Both the position numbers and the translations under genes were made by a program. This document shows positions 42,279-54,625 of a stretch of 64,000 nt of DNA, piece by piece; position 1 is the first letter of the stretch; the number at the start of each line of letters is the position of its first letter. The notes under the pieces are model-generated. The model saw nothing but the letters and a program-made list of their open reading frames with translations. It made no database searches and had not been told where the DNA came from. The DNA lies in contig NZ_CP031088.1 in assembly GCF_003339775.1 (NCBI RefSeq), positions 1,240,001 to 1,304,000 of the forward strand, read 5' to 3'. Source of the stretch: Spiroplasma phoeniceum P40 (GTDB lineage Bacteria > Bacillota_I > Bacilli_A > Mycoplasmatales > Mycoplasmataceae).

Positions 42279-42529
42279 TGTTAGGTATGTATTTAACAAC
42301 AGCGTTTAATTTTTTAACAGCACCTACACCTAAAACTATGACTGAGGGTATGACTGGGATTTGAACTGGTTTGACTAGTGCATTATGAAAAGTTAAAGAA
42401 GGTATAACAAATATTTTACCTGAGATAATGGTTTTCTTAGGTGAAGCGTGAATTATATTAATTCCATTTGCTATATTTTGTATTATTAAAATCTTAAACT
42501 TTTTCCGTGTTATGGTTAAAGGATTTTAA
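42278..42529 (+). CDS. Plectrovirus major coat protein
   Basis: 83 aa, nearly identical to 1245-1496, while the surrounding non-coding DNA has diverged more. C-terminal hydrophobic helix with a basic end; two UGA Trp codons in the N-terminal half. Confidence 0.78.
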
Positions 42530-42560
42530 TATTTATTATAATCGATTATATCTTAGTTAA

Positions 42561-42725
42561 GGCACACTAGGAAGTTTTAGTGAAATAATTGTTTTAATTG
42601 GTGATACCATTCATGATAATCAAAAAATAGATGGTATCACATTTGTAAAAAATGAATTTATTAAATAGAAAAATGAACTTATTATATTTACTATTAAAGT
42701 TCTTAATAGTTATTTTCAGTGTGCC
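42561..42725. repeat. Viral intergenic inverted repeat with internal hairpin
   Basis: Arms GGCACACT (42561-42568) and AGTGTGCC (42718-42725). Inside, GTGATACCAT (42601-42610) and ATGGTATCAC (42631-42640) form a 10-bp hairpin that is missing in the minus-strand copy. May end coat transcription or act in replication. Confidence 0.6.
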
Positions 42726-42734
42726 AATTTTTAT

Positions 42735-42900
42735 TATTTTTATATTTAACAATGTTTATTAACAATGTTTATTAACAATGTTTATTAAACATTAAATAAA
42801 CAATATATTAGCATTATATATAACATTGTTAATAATCAGTGTTTATTACAATTAAAAAACATTATATAAACATTATTTATAACATTGTTTATTAAACAAA
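42735..42900. repeat. AACAATGTTTATT direct repeats
   Basis: Tandem and dispersed AT-rich units directly upstream of the 42923 gene, matching 951-1075. Contains inverted pairs (AACATTGTTAATAATCAGTG type). Possible promoter/origin region; recombination hotspot in the other copy. Confidence 0.6.
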
Positions 42901-42922
42901 TATTTAGTTAGGAGACTATATT

Positions 42923-43264
42923 ATGGATATGAAATTTAAAACAACTAAGGAATATAAAAAATTAAAAAAAGAATTTATTATTATGAATTTTGTTTTTGTT
43001 TCTATTTATTTTGCTATATTAATTATTTCTGGTCTTTGTATTGTTTTTATAATTTGGTCTTTAAATGTAGGAGATATTATAGGTATTTCAGGTTGTTTAA
43101 TGCTTTTTGTTGTACTTTTACCATTTGTAATTATGGATCATATATCAGAAGTTAAGGAATTTAAAGTTACAGTATTTAAGAAGCAATTATTACCGTTAGA
43201 AAATATAGTTGGAAAATTAGGAGAAGGTAAAATACTAAGAAGTGGAGATGATAAAATTGAGTAA
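42923..43264 (+). CDS. Plectrovirus two-span membrane protein (113 aa)
   Basis: AGGAG upstream. Two hydrophobic segments (about residues 20-50 and 55-75) and a charged C-terminus. Absent from the minus-strand copy because of the deletion there. Overlaps the next ORF by 17 bases. Confidence 0.65.
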   Translation: MDMKFKTTKEYKKLKKEFIIMNFVFVSIYFAILIISGLCIVFIIWSLNVGDIIGISGCLMLFVVLLPFVIMDHISEVKEFKVTVFKKQLLPLENIVGKLGEGKILRSGDDKIE

Positions 43265-43700
43265 TTTTGTTAAGAAAAATCAGAATATAGAAAATTATTT
43301 TATTATTAGTAAGGAATTTATCCCTTTTACAACAGATAAAGCAAGTTTTATTAATTTACCCAATCATAATCGTCATATTGGTTTTTGATTGAATAATAAG
43401 TTTATTTATCCGAGTGAAAAACATTCGGAACAAGTAGCAATCGGTTTGATTTATGATAATTCTTATCCTATTGTAAAATATGATGAAAATTTAAAGCAAA
43501 ATATTTGAAAATATTTAACTGGAACAGAATTAATCAATTTATATAATCAATATAAACAAAATTATTTTACTAAAATGAAAAAAGCGTTATTTTTAAGTGA
43601 ACCTAAAAAAGTAAAAGCAAATAATAACAATAATAATTTAACAAATTGAAGTGTTGAAAAAGAAGAACAATTAATTAATGATTTAGAAAGTTTAAATTAA
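43248..43700 (+). CDS. Plectrovirus hypothetical protein (150 aa)
   Basis: Intact version of the 708-950 pseudogene. Mixed composition, three UGA Trp codons, Asn-rich linker near residue 125. Ends directly before the next ATG. Unknown role in the virus. Confidence 0.65.
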
Positions 43701-43850
43701 ATGAGTTTATATGATTATTGAGTTCAATTTGTTAGTTATATTATTGGTTCAAATGCCCCTGAGTTTTTATATGTTATATCGTTTGTGTTATTTATTGTTT
43801 TGTTTTTTGGAATGTTTTTTAAACTTATTCAAAAAATGTGGAGTTTTTAA
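43701..43850 (+). CDS. Plectrovirus small membrane protein (49 aa)
   Basis: Single central membrane span; same as 558-707. Confidence 0.68.
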
Positions 43851-43852
43851 AA

Positions 43853-44056
43853 ATGCAAAATGATTGACAAGAATTCAAAGAGTTTTTTATTTATATCTTT
43901 TTGTTTATAGATAAGGCGAATGTTGAAAGTATTACAATGTGGAATTTAACGCAAAATGAATATTTAACTTTGATGGTTGGTGTTTGAATTGTGATTTTGT
44001 TTTTAACTTGGTTTTTCTTGTGAATGGTTTTTAAAATAGTTGGGTATTTTAAATAA
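43853..44056 (+). CDS. Plectrovirus small membrane protein (67 aa)
   Basis: C-terminal membrane span; same as 352-555. TAATG overlap with the Zot-like gene. Confidence 0.7.
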
Positions 44057-44847
44057 TGAAAAAGTTTATATTTTTCTTTAAAAACTATTGTTATATTAGT
44101 GGTTCAATGTTTTTGTTTAGTTTAATTGATTTATTACTTTGGATAATTTCTTTTTATTGTGTTGGTTTAGTATTTTGAATATTATTTGCTTTGCAATGTG
44201 TATATTTTGTGTGATGATTGTGAAAAAATATTTTTTATCAGTTAAATGCTTTTCGGTTAGTAAATTTTGTTTGAGATAATCCGTTATCGGTAATTATTGG
44301 TAAGTTAGGAACTGGTAAAACATTACTTTTAACTTATTTGTCGCAAAATATGAAATTATTGACAGATGAAATTTATAGTAATTATCCGTTAGAAGATGAT
44401 AAAGTTAAAGTTTTAACATTTAAAAATTTAGATTTTACCGATCGAACAAAACTAGTCCCACCCGATGATAGTGTTATTTTATTTGATGAAAGTTATTTAT
44501 ATATTGACGGAACTAGTCCTCACGATGAGAAAAAAGTTCATAGTGGTAAAATACCGTGAATTGTTTTAGCGAGACATTTTGGACATCGTGCGTTGTTTAC
44601 TGCTCAGCGTGAAGGTATGATTTGAAATAATATTCGCCAGTTAGCAAGTGGGATTATTATTCCAATTTCATTGAAAAAACCCATTGCTAAAAAAGGATTT
44701 AATTTTTTTAATCGTTTCTTTATTATGCGAATTGGTATTTTTCAAGATATAACGGATTATGAAATTTGAAAAACAAAATCAGTAGAACGAAGAGCAGAAG
44801 GTAAAAGAGTAAAACATAAGTCGGATGTTGATCTAATAATTTTTTAA
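44056..44847 (+). CDS. Plectrovirus Zot-like assembly ATPase, probably 3'-truncated
   Basis: 263 aa: two N-terminal membrane spans, Walker A GKLGTGKT (about residue 82), Walker B-like hydrophobic strand ending in FDESYLY, then RHFGHRALFTAQREG. Similarity to a viral protein ends near 44835 and the last residues (DLIIF) look like junction sequence, so the C-terminal periplasm-type domain is probably missing. Family role: virion extrusion. Confidence 0.8.
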
Positions 44848-44974
44848 TTTTATTTTGTAGTTCATATATTTGGTTATAAATCATTGTATAAGTATTATCA
44901 CTTATTCTTGAATCATTTAATCATCTATTAAAATAATCAAATTTTTTATCTAATAATTTTTTAATTGTTTCCAT
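44723..44974 (-). CDS. Small ORF fused across the viral junction (83 aa)
   Basis: The first 45 residues (METIKKLLDKKFDYFNRW...) are helical and gene-like; beyond 44835 the frame is antisense to the Zot-like gene, so the true C-terminus is lost. Convergent with the viral gene. Unknown. Confidence 0.4.
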
Positions 44975-45110
44975 TTTGGGCCTCTTTTAATTCTTCATAA
45001 ACCATTTTTAATGTCTCATGTGCAATTTTGTTAGGTCATTTTTTGAAATCATCACCACAGATTTGTTTTACTTGTTTTATTTGTTTAACAATATTATTAA
45101 TTTTTTCCAT
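44961..45110 (-). CDS. Small hypothetical protein (49 aa)
   Basis: Helical, charged (INNIVKQIKQVKQICGDDF); overlaps the next ORF by 14 bases. The pair looks like a remnant of another element beside the viral DNA. Function unknown. Confidence 0.45.
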
Positions 45111-45150
45111 ATATTAAATACTCTTTTGCTTAAAATACCTTTTTAACGAT

Positions 45151-45172
45151 AAAAAACCACCTTAGTGGTCTT
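45151..45172 (-). terminator. Terminator of the agmatine deiminase-like gene
   Basis: ACCAC-TAAG-GTGGT followed by T6 on the minus strand. Confidence 0.8.
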
Positions 45173-45225
45173 AAATGTATATGGTACCTTACAAAAAAAA
45201 AAAAAAAAATATTATAATCTTAAGA

Positions 45226-46338
<1,113 letters not shown>

Positions 46339-46494
46339 TTTATAATTCCTCCGTTCTAAATAGCACCGACTATTTTATTAATAAAGAAAAATATAATTAA
46401 AAAATATTATTTGTTTTAAATAACAAATAATATATAAATGTTTATTATTATTAAAAATCATTTTTAAACAAAAATTTTCAATATAGATATTTTT

Positions 46495-46878
46495 TTAATA
46501 CATTTGATTTAAAATATTAATTTCAAAAGAAACTGGTGAAGATGACATAATTTGACTAATACTTGCGATACAACGTGTAATCATTTTTCCCTGAGGTTTT
46601 AATTTACAAAGAACCTTAATTTTGTTTGTTAAAGCAAAATTTAAATTTAAACAAAGATTAAAAACTTCTGTTGCGGCAGTTGAATTAATAATTTTAAGTT
46701 TAAATGAATCTCATTCTTTTTCTAAATGTCTTTGATGATAATTAACCCGTAATTTATCAACTTGGATTTCATTTTGATATAAAATAATATCTGTCATTTC
46801 TGATTGTTTAATATAATTTGAACCTAAATCAGAAAAACATAATTGTAAATAATCAATTTCAAAAAGATTAACTGCCAT
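46495..46878 (-). CDS. Conserved hypothetical protein (127 aa)
   Basis: ATG 46878 with GGTGAAG upstream (an ATG seven codons earlier is possible). Read through one UGA to TAA at 46495. Beta-rich, no signal peptide, no motif recognised. Stands alone between aguA-like and thrS. Confidence 0.55.
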
Positions 46879-47249
46879 TTCTTCACCAATTTTCCTCATA
46901 TTTTATTATAACCTTATCATAAATACAATAAACTAGCAAATATCTTGTGTTAAAAATAAAGTTAAAATTATGTTATCAAATAGAGGGTAATTGTTTTTAT
47001 TAAAATTAATTAATACAACAAAATACTTATTTTTGATTAATTGTAAATTTATAACAATTAAAGTAGTAATCCTTTTTAGTTAAACGACCTAACATCATAA
47101 TCCTAGTTTTGTTTTATAATATTTATTACGAAAATTAAACATAAATATTAGCAAATACTTATCCATTAAAAAGTTTTTTCCACTTTTAGTTTATCATAAT
47201 TTTAGGGGTTAAAAAAAGGAAATATAATTTTCCTGAAAAAAATATTTTT
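46879..47249. other. Intergenic region between thrS and 127-aa gene
   Basis: About 370 bp of AT-rich DNA. No gene or clear hairpin terminator after thrS was found. Confidence 0.5.
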
Positions 47250-49166
47250 TTAAACTTTATTAACAATTTGTTCATTAATTAAAATAATAAACTTATCAAA
47301 AGTAGTAGTAATTTGGTCTTCTTGTCCATAAATTCGATAAGTAATCATTTTTTTATCCCGTTCTTGGTCACCAATCACAATTTGATATGGAATTTTAGCA
47401 ACTTGTGCTTCTCGAATTTTATAACTTAAACGCTCATCACGATCATCAATAATTGTACGTAATTTTAACTTTTTAAATTGCTGATGCAATTCATTAACAT
47501 ATTCCAAATGATACTCATTATTAACTGGGATTATGACAATTTGTTTTGGAGCTAATCAAAATGGTAAAACCCCTTTTGTTTGTTCTAATAAAATTGCAAT
47601 AAAACGCTCATAAGTTCCAATTAAACCACGATGTAACATTACTGGTCTTGCTTTTGCTCCTGTTGCATCAATATAACTTAAATTTGATTTTTTTGGTAAT
47701 AAAAAATCAAATTGTAGAGTTGAAACAGTAATTTCATTGTTTAATGCTGTCTTAATTTGAATGTCTAACTTTGGTCCATAAAACGCTGCTTCGCCAATCA
47801 TTGGCACATATGGAATTTTTAAATCATCTAATGCTTCTTGTAGCATTTGTTCAGCATGATTTCACATTTGATCATCATCATAATATTTTTCCTTATTTGT
47901 TGGATCACGTAATGACAATGAATAATAATCAACAGTAATTTTTAAATCTGTTAAAACTTCATTAATTAATTTAAAACAACGTTTAAATTCTTCTTTTAAC
48001 TGGTCATGACGTAAAAAGATGTGTGAATCAGTTAATTGCATCATTCGTACTCGCTCGAGTCCTGTTAAGCTTCCCGATGTCTCATAACGATGTAAAATGG
48101 CATGCTCAGCAATCCGTAATGGTAATTCACGATAACTACGTTGTTTATAATTATAGACAGCAATATGGTGCGGACATGCCATTGGCCGTAAAACACTAAT
48201 TTCATTATCTTGTGCCATTGGTGCAAACATATTTTCTTGATAATGATCCCAATGACCAGAAATTTTATACATTTCACTAGTTCCAATAACTGGTGTATCA
48301 ACCTCAATAAAATCATATTCTCATTCTTTTTCTCGGATATATTCTTGTAGTACTTTTTTTAATGCCATTCCATTTGGTAACCAAATTGGTAAACCGGGTC
48401 CAACTAATTTATCAAAAGTAAAGATTTCTAAATCCTTTCCAATTTTACGATGATCGCGTTGTTTACGCTCTTCATATGCTAATAATATTTGTTCAAATAA
48501 TTCACGCGAAAAATGTGAACTTCCAGTTAATCGTTGCAACATTTTATTTTTAGCATCATCTTGTCAATACGCTCCTGATAAACTTCAAAGTTTTAATACT
48601 TTAATATGTTTTAAAGTTGTAACTGGATAAGTATTTGGCAAATATAATTCATTGCCAAGTAAGTATCCGGCTTGTTCTGACCCTGTTTCTAGACAAAAAG
48701 TTAATAAATAATGATTATCCATATATCATTTTTTTGCATCGGTCAGAGTCCCTAAAACAGGTTTAATAGCAAGATTATTATTAATTAATTTTGTTACTTC
48801 CTGTTCTAAAGCACTAAGATCGGTTTCTTTTAAATGTGGTTCAACATCAAAGTCAATTAAAAAGGTATCATCTTGTACCACAATTTTTGCAATTTTAGCG
48901 GTTGGATGTAAATTAGTAATTGCTTTTGCTACTATTAATGCTGTTGTATTATGCAAAATTGATAAGGCTCGTGGTGATTTATCAGTAATAATTTCTAATT
49001 GCCCATCAGTTGTTACTAAATAGTCTAAACTATGAATTTGACCAGCAAAAACCCCACCAAAGGCAGCTTTCCCTAGACTTGATGCAATACTGCTGGCAAT
49101 AGCATGAATTGTTTGTGGACTTTTAAATTCACGAACTTGCCCATCTGGTAATGTAATTTTAATCAT
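47250..49166 (-). CDS. thrS: Threonyl-tRNA synthetase with degenerate editing site
   Basis: 638 aa. TGS domain, N2 (SAD) domain, class II catalytic core with Zn ligands in [21 protein letters not shown] and [10 protein letters not shown], and a C-terminal anticodon-binding domain. Relative to E. coli ThrRS the N2 motif HSCAH aligns with NTTAL and CRGPH with a stretch lacking Cys and His, so the four proofreading residues are gone. Four UGA Trp codons. Start at 49166 after GGAAAGGAAG; controlled by the T-box upstream. Confidence 0.95.
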
Positions 49167-49194
49167 TTGTAATCTTCCTTTCCTAAAAATAAAA

Positions 49195-49421
49195 TTCGCT
49201 CCCAATATTATTAAAACAATAATACTAGGAGCGAGTTCTTCGCGGTACCATCCTAATTAAATTAGGATTTAACCTAATTTATCTTTCGCACTTAATAACG
49301 AAAAGTACTTAAACGTAAACTAACCGTTGTTACTAGTAATCTAATCTTTCTTTTATTAAGCTTCCATCATCCTTAACTTTCTGAGAAAAGAGGAAGATTA
49401 GACCATGGGTAACTAGTTTAA
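49195..49421 (-). promoter_or_regulatory. T-box riboswitch of thrS
   Basis: T-box core GGATGGTACCGCG on the minus strand (49241-49253), a Stem I with TCTAATCTT / AAGATTAGA arms upstream, and a GC-topped terminator (CGCTCC...GGAGCG, 49197-49235) with T-run before thrS. Uncharged tRNA-Thr should stabilise the antiterminator. The specifier codon was not assigned. Confidence 0.9.
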
Positions 49422-50858
49422 TTATTTAATTGTAATTTCTTTAATTTCTTCGTTGCGCGCAAATAAAATTGTTGAACCAATTTTTGCTCCTCATTTTTTT
49501 GCAACTTCACAAATTGCTTTTTCATCTGTTTTAAATGCTTCATAATTATCAACTTTATTCATAAAAATTGAATGCCATGATCCAAAGGCAGTATACAATT
49601 CTGGAAGTGGACTAACTCCTAAAATTACTACATTCGGGCGGAATTTTGAAATTGTTTTTAATAATTCTCCGGTGTTTGAAACAACAACAGCATATTCATA
49701 TTTTCCATCTTTACATTTATTTGCTAATTTTTTAGCAATATCAGCGCGTGGTCCTGTTGTTGAATTCATAGCATCTTCTAATTGCTTTTCATAATATAAT
49801 TTTGAATAAAATTCATGCTCTGCTCGTTTATTAATCATTGCCATCGTATGAACAGTAATAAATGGATAGTCACCATTTGCTGATTCACCTGATAACATTG
49901 TTGCATCAGATCCTAATTCTGTTGCAAAATAAACATCAGTAACTTCTGCTCGTGTTGGCGATGGATTTTCTGTCATTGTTTCTAACATTTGTGTTGCAAC
50001 AATAACAATTTTTCCTGCTTCACGACATTTACGAATAATAATTTTTTCTCAATATGGAACATCATAATAAGGAATTTCTAAACCTAAATCTCCCCGCGCA
50101 ACCATAATTCCATCCGATGCGGCAATAATTTCATCAATATTATTAATTCCAATTTGTGATTCAATTTTAGCAATAATTTGAACATGTTCAGCTTTACACT
50201 CTTTTAATAATTTTCGAATTTCTTTGATATTACCAGCTGTGTTAACAAATGATGCTGCAATATAATCAATTCCTTGTTCAACTCCAAATTTAATATCATT
50301 AATATCTTTTTCAGCTAAAAATGGTAATGTAAAGTCGACCCCCGGTAAATTAATTCGTTTATTTGTTTTAACAATATGATGGTTGAAAGCTTTTGTTTCA
50401 ATAATTCCTGGCTTAACACCAGTAACATTTAACTGTAATTTCCCATCATCAACTAATACTACGTCACCAACTTTTAAGTCTTGTGACATATCATATGAAA
50501 CAGTAATTTCCGTTCCAGTTCCTTCACGGCTTTGATATTCCTTTGGTAATGAATAAATTGTAACTGTTGCACCAGCAACAATTTCTTGCTTCCCATCTTT
50601 CATTATTCCAACACGAATTTCTGGACCTTTCGTATCTAATAATACTGAAATTGGTTTACCAATTTTAGCACTAACTTCTCGTGCTCACACAATTCGTGCT
50701 CCTTGTTCATCATGATCTCCATGTGAAAAGTTTAAGCGAATTGTGGTCATTCCTGCTTTAAACAGTTCTTCAAGGGCTCCCGCTGAATGGGTGCTTGGTC
50801 CAATTGTTGTAATAATTTTTGTTCTTTTCATTTTCTCGTTAATATTAAAGTTATCCAT
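49422..50858 (-). CDS. pyk: Pyruvate kinase
   Basis: 478 aa. TTIGPSTHSAGAL, RLNFSHG, DTKGPEIRVG, IAKIESQIGI, MVARGDLGLEIP and the TQMLETM motif. Makes pyruvate and ATP from PEP. Follows pfkA by 53 bp; AAGGAG ribosome-binding site. Confidence 0.97.
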
Positions 50859-50911
50859 TCTCTTGATAATCTCCTTCTAAAAATATTTTACCACCTTATT
50901 TTATCGTAAAA

Positions 50912-51895
50912 TTATGATTTTTGATAAATATTCTGATTTAATTCATCAAATTTAGCTCAAATTTCTTTCCGTGATGGTCGTGGAATACTTAATGATTCCA
51001 CAATTGGACGAGCAATAATTTGATCACCGTGATTGCCAATTGCTAAACCACCTGCTCCCGCAATAATTTGTTCAACAGCAAATTGTGCCATTTGAAAAGC
51101 ACGATAACGCTCCATTGCCGTTGGATTACCACCTCGTTGAGTATGTCCTAAAACTGTTGCACGGGTAATATAACCACTTTTACTTTCAACTAATTTTGCT
51201 AATTTATGCACATCGGGATAAATCATTTCACTAACAACAATAATAACACTTCGTTTTTGTGCTTGATATAATGTTGCAACCCGCTCAGCAATTTCTGTCT
51301 CAGATAAAGCAGCTTCGTTAATTGAAATAATATCTGCTCCACCAGCAATTCCAGCATATAAAGCAATATCACCACATGCATGACCCATTACTTCCACAAT
51401 TGAACAACGATTATGTGATTGCATTGTATCACGCAAGCGATCAATTGCTTCAACAACAATATTAATGGCAGTATCAAAACCAATCGTATAATCTGATGAA
51501 GTGATATCATTATCAATTGTTCCTGGTAAAGCAATACAATTAATTCCCATCTCTGTTAACCGTTGTGCTCCTTGATAACTGCCATCACCGCCAATAACTA
51601 CTAATGCTGCAATTCCTTGTTTTTTTAAATTAGTAACAGCTTTTTCTCGTACCTTTGGGTCTTTAAATTCCGGTAAGCGTGCACTTCCAATCACAGTCCC
51701 TCCTAAACGCATAATACTATCCGCAAAATTATTATCAACAACTTCCATTCAATTATTAATTAATCCTAAATAACCATCACGAATAATATATGTTTCTAAT
51801 CCTTTAGCATGTGCTGTTTTAATAACCCCAGCAATCGCCGCATTCATTCCTTGCGAATCACCACCAGATGTTAAAATTCCAATTTTTTTAAGCAT
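50912..51895 (-). CDS. pfkA: 6-phosphofructokinase
   Basis: 327 aa. [49 protein letters not shown]-dependent PFK-A. Commits fructose 6-phosphate to glycolysis; in one unit with pyk. Confidence 0.97.
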
Positions 51896-51989
51896 GCTTT
51901 TTCTCCTTCTCTTTTGTTTCTTTAATCTTGTTTATATTAATTTTAGTTGATATTCTACGATTGTAAAGATTTTTTTAACTAAAAAGCAT

Positions 51990-52016
51990 AAAAAAACACT
52001 TTGTAAGTGTTTTTTT
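51990..52016 (-). terminator. Terminator of spi
   Basis: AAAAAACACTT / AAGTGTTTTTT 11-bp stem, 3-nt loop, T-run. Confidence 0.85.
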
Positions 52017-52045
52017 ATTTTGTTCCAAATAAGAAAAAGTAATTC

Positions 52046-52759
52046 TTATTGAGCTGTTGTAGCTGTTACTTTTGCATTGAATTTAAATTGACCAGTAATT
52101 TTTGCTGAACTATCATTTGCTTTAACTGTTACTTCAACAGTTTTTGGTGCTGAATAGTCTCCCACTTCACCATTATTTGTAATTGCAAATTCACTTGCTT
52201 CTACATCTGATACTTTTGCTTTTATAGCATTTAAAACAGCTTGTGCAAGATCTGCATCTTTATTAACTGCTTCTAATTCATTTTTTGTAACGGCTTGTGG
52301 ATTGCCTACTTTAATTCCTACAGTTTTTTCAGGCACTGTTACATCTGAAATATCTGCTTTTGCTTTTGGTAAAGTTACTTTAATATATCCTGATTTACCA
52401 ATAACAACGGTTTTATCTTTTGCTGGAGTAATTTGAACATATACATCAACGTTACCTGCTTTTAAATTAACAGTATCTAATGCTTTACCTTGGTTGTCTG
52501 CATAAACTTCATATACAAAGTCAGTTGCTTGTGCTGTTTTTACAACACCTTGTACTGCTTTTAAAACATTAGGATTTAATCCGTTTTTAATTTCTTCTTT
52601 TGTAACTTTTGCTGCATCTATTGCATCTACAGTTTCAGGTGCTGCAATTGTTGTAACTCTTGATAAGTTGTTACTTTCAGTTTTGTTACATGCGATTACT
52701 GATGTTGTCCCTACAGCTGATACACCAAAAACTGCTAAAATCGATAAAAGTCTCTTCAT
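52046..52759 (-). CDS. spi: Spiralin, major surface lipoprotein
   Basis: 237 aa. Signal peptide with lipobox TSVIAC, then a mature Ala/Lys/Val/Thr-rich protein; motifs NVLKAVQGVVKTA, YVQITPAKDKTVVIG, SDVEASEFAITNNG and GDYSAPKTVEVTVKA match spiralin. The most abundant membrane lipoprotein of the citri clade. Sits in the known order between X and pfkA. Sequence differs from S. citri spiralin as I recall it, favouring a sister species. Confidence 0.96.
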   Translation of the reverse strand: MKRLLSILAVFGVSAVGTTSVIACNKTESNNLSRVTTIAAPETVDAIDAAKVTKEEIKNGLNPNVLKAVQGVVKTAQATDFVYEVYADNQGKALDTVNLKAGNVDVYVQITPAKDKTVVIGKSGYIKVTLPKAKADISDVTVPEKTVGIKVGNPQAVTKNELEAVNKDADLAQAVLNAIKAKVSDVEASEFAITNNGEVGDYSAPKTVEVTVKANDSSAKITGQFKFNAKVTATTAQ

Positions 52760-52924
52760 TTCTTATATTTCCTTTCTCTATTAAGTAGTGTTTTTATAAA
52801 AGCAAATGTAATTAAAATTACATTGAATATATAAGAGAAAAATAACATTAATAATAATAATTAATTGCTTCTAACGCTACTTTATACAATTTATATCTTT
52901 CTTTTTCTTTCCCTTATAGAAGTA

Positions 52925-52952
52925 ATTATACAATAAATATTTTTAAAGACAA
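52925..52952 (-). promoter_or_regulatory. Probable spi promoter
   Basis: TTGTCT (52947-52952), 16-bp spacer, TATAAT (52925-52930) on the minus strand; leader of about 160 nt with a small AATGTAATT/AATTACATT hairpin follows before the spi ATG. Confidence 0.75.
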
Positions 52953-52996
52953 TAAATATTTCTAAAAAAAAAAAAAAGATTTTTCAAATAAATTGT

Positions 52997-53632
52997 TTAA
53001 TCTTTTTCTGTATTTTTAGCTTCTTTTGATTCAGAAACCGGTTCTTCGCTTACTTGTTGTTCACTAACTTTTAATTCTGGTTTGGTCTGTTCTGGAACAA
53101 ATGGCATAATTTCTTGATTTAATAAATTAACATTATTAATCATAAATTGCCCTGCTTGACTTGCTAATCAAAAACGACATTTCTTTTTACTACGGGTTCC
53201 TTCGGTATGATAAATTACTAATTGATTTGTTTTATCATTGCATTCAACACGAGTAATTTTTCGAATTAAAATTCGCTCCCCTAAAAAAGCAACTTCCTTT
53301 TCATCAATTCCAACAGCAATTAGTTGTAAAAATAAGAAAATATAAACTCCTACCCCAACTGTCAAGCCAAAAGCTAACACAATCATAATAATTAATGGTG
53401 CAGTTGTTGAGAAATCAATAACAAACTGGAATAAAAATCCAAGAATAACAACTGGTAAATTAATTCCTAACACTGTAAATAAAATAATTAAAATTTTTTT
53501 ATTAATAAAACTTGCTTTAAATTCTCGTTTTGTAAAACTAATTAAATAACCAATAATTGATAAACTAACTGCAACAAATAAAAATGCTGCCATCGAGATT
53601 GCAATTATTGTTCCTTTTTCAGTATTTTCCAT
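52997..53632 (-). CDS. Membrane protein X of the spiralin locus
   Basis: 211 aa with three to four hydrophobic segments in the first 120 residues, then a cytoplasmic part and a Glu/Ser-rich disordered tail. A UGA Trp follows KKCRF. Corresponds by position to the unidentified protein X between tsf and spi in S. citri. Function unknown. Confidence 0.8.
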
Positions 53633-53663
53633 TTTTAGGCTTTCCTTTCTATCACAATGATTC

Positions 53664-54554
53664 TTATTTGCGAACTTGTGCCATTACTTCTGAAGCAAAA
53701 TCAATTTCTTCTTTTTCAATTCCTTCGCCAACTTCATAACGAATCATATCAACAATATGAACATTATTTGCTTTTATAACATCACTAATTTTTTGATCAG
53801 GATTAACAACAAAAACTTGGTCTAAAAATGATATTTCTGCTAATTGTTTATTTAAACGCCCTTCAACCATTTTTTCTAAAATATTATCTGGTTTTTCAGC
53901 ATTTTTTGGATCATTTTTTGTTTCAGCCGTTAAAATTGCTTTTTCACTATTTAAAAAATCCGTTGAAATATCATCACGTGAAATAAATTGTGGACGCATT
54001 GCACAAACATGCATTGCTAATTGTTTTCCAATTGTTTCATCAATTTTACCACTAAAAGTTAAAACAGTTACAATGCGATTATTAGAATGTAAATAAAATC
54101 CCATTGATTGATCTGCTTTTAAATGAATTATTTTAAAACGACGTAAGGTAATCTTTTCACCAATTGTTGCAATAGCATGAACAATAACAGTTTCTAATGA
54201 TTCACCATTAACTGATATTTTTAATGCATCTTCCACAGTTTTCGGTTCATTATTAATTAAAGTTTCTCCTACGGTTGCCATTAAATCTAAAAATTGCTTA
54301 TTTTTTGCAACAAAATCGGTTTCTGAATTAACTTCGAAAATAACTGTTTTATCACCTTTAGTTACTAAACCAACTAATCCTTCAGCAGCAACTCGATCAG
54401 ATTTTTTGGCCGCTTTGGTAATTCCTTTTTCACGCAACCATGTAATTGCTTCTTCAATCTTTCCATCAGTAGCTTCTAATGCTTTTTTACAATCTAGCAT
54501 TCCGGCTCCTGTTCTATCTCTTAATTCTTTTACTAATTGTGCAGTAACTGCCAT
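53664..54554 (-). CDS. tsf: Elongation factor Ts
   Basis: 296 aa. VKELRDRTGAGMLDCKKAL and EVNSETDFVAKN are signature motifs. Guanine-nucleotide exchange factor for EF-Tu; downstream of rpsB as usual. Confidence 0.97.
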   Translation of the reverse strand: MAVTAQLVKELRDRTGAGMLDCKKALEATDGKIEEAITWLREKGITKAAKKSDRVAAEGLVGLVTKGDKTVIFEVNSETDFVAKNKQFLDLMATVGETLINNEPKTVEDALKISVNGESLETVIVHAIATIGEKITLRRFKIIHLKADQSMGFYLHSNNRIVTVLTFSGKIDETIGKQLAMHVCAMRPQFISRDDISTDFLNSEKAILTAETKNDPKNAEKPDNILEKMVEGRLNKQLAEISFLDQVFVVNPDQKISDVIKANNVHIVDMIRYEVGEGIEKEEIDFASEVMAQVRK

Positions 54555-54625
54555 TCTAATTCTCCTTTCAAATTTAAGGGTGCTTGTATTGAAACTAACC
54601 AGTTAATACAATTTAATTTTTTATG

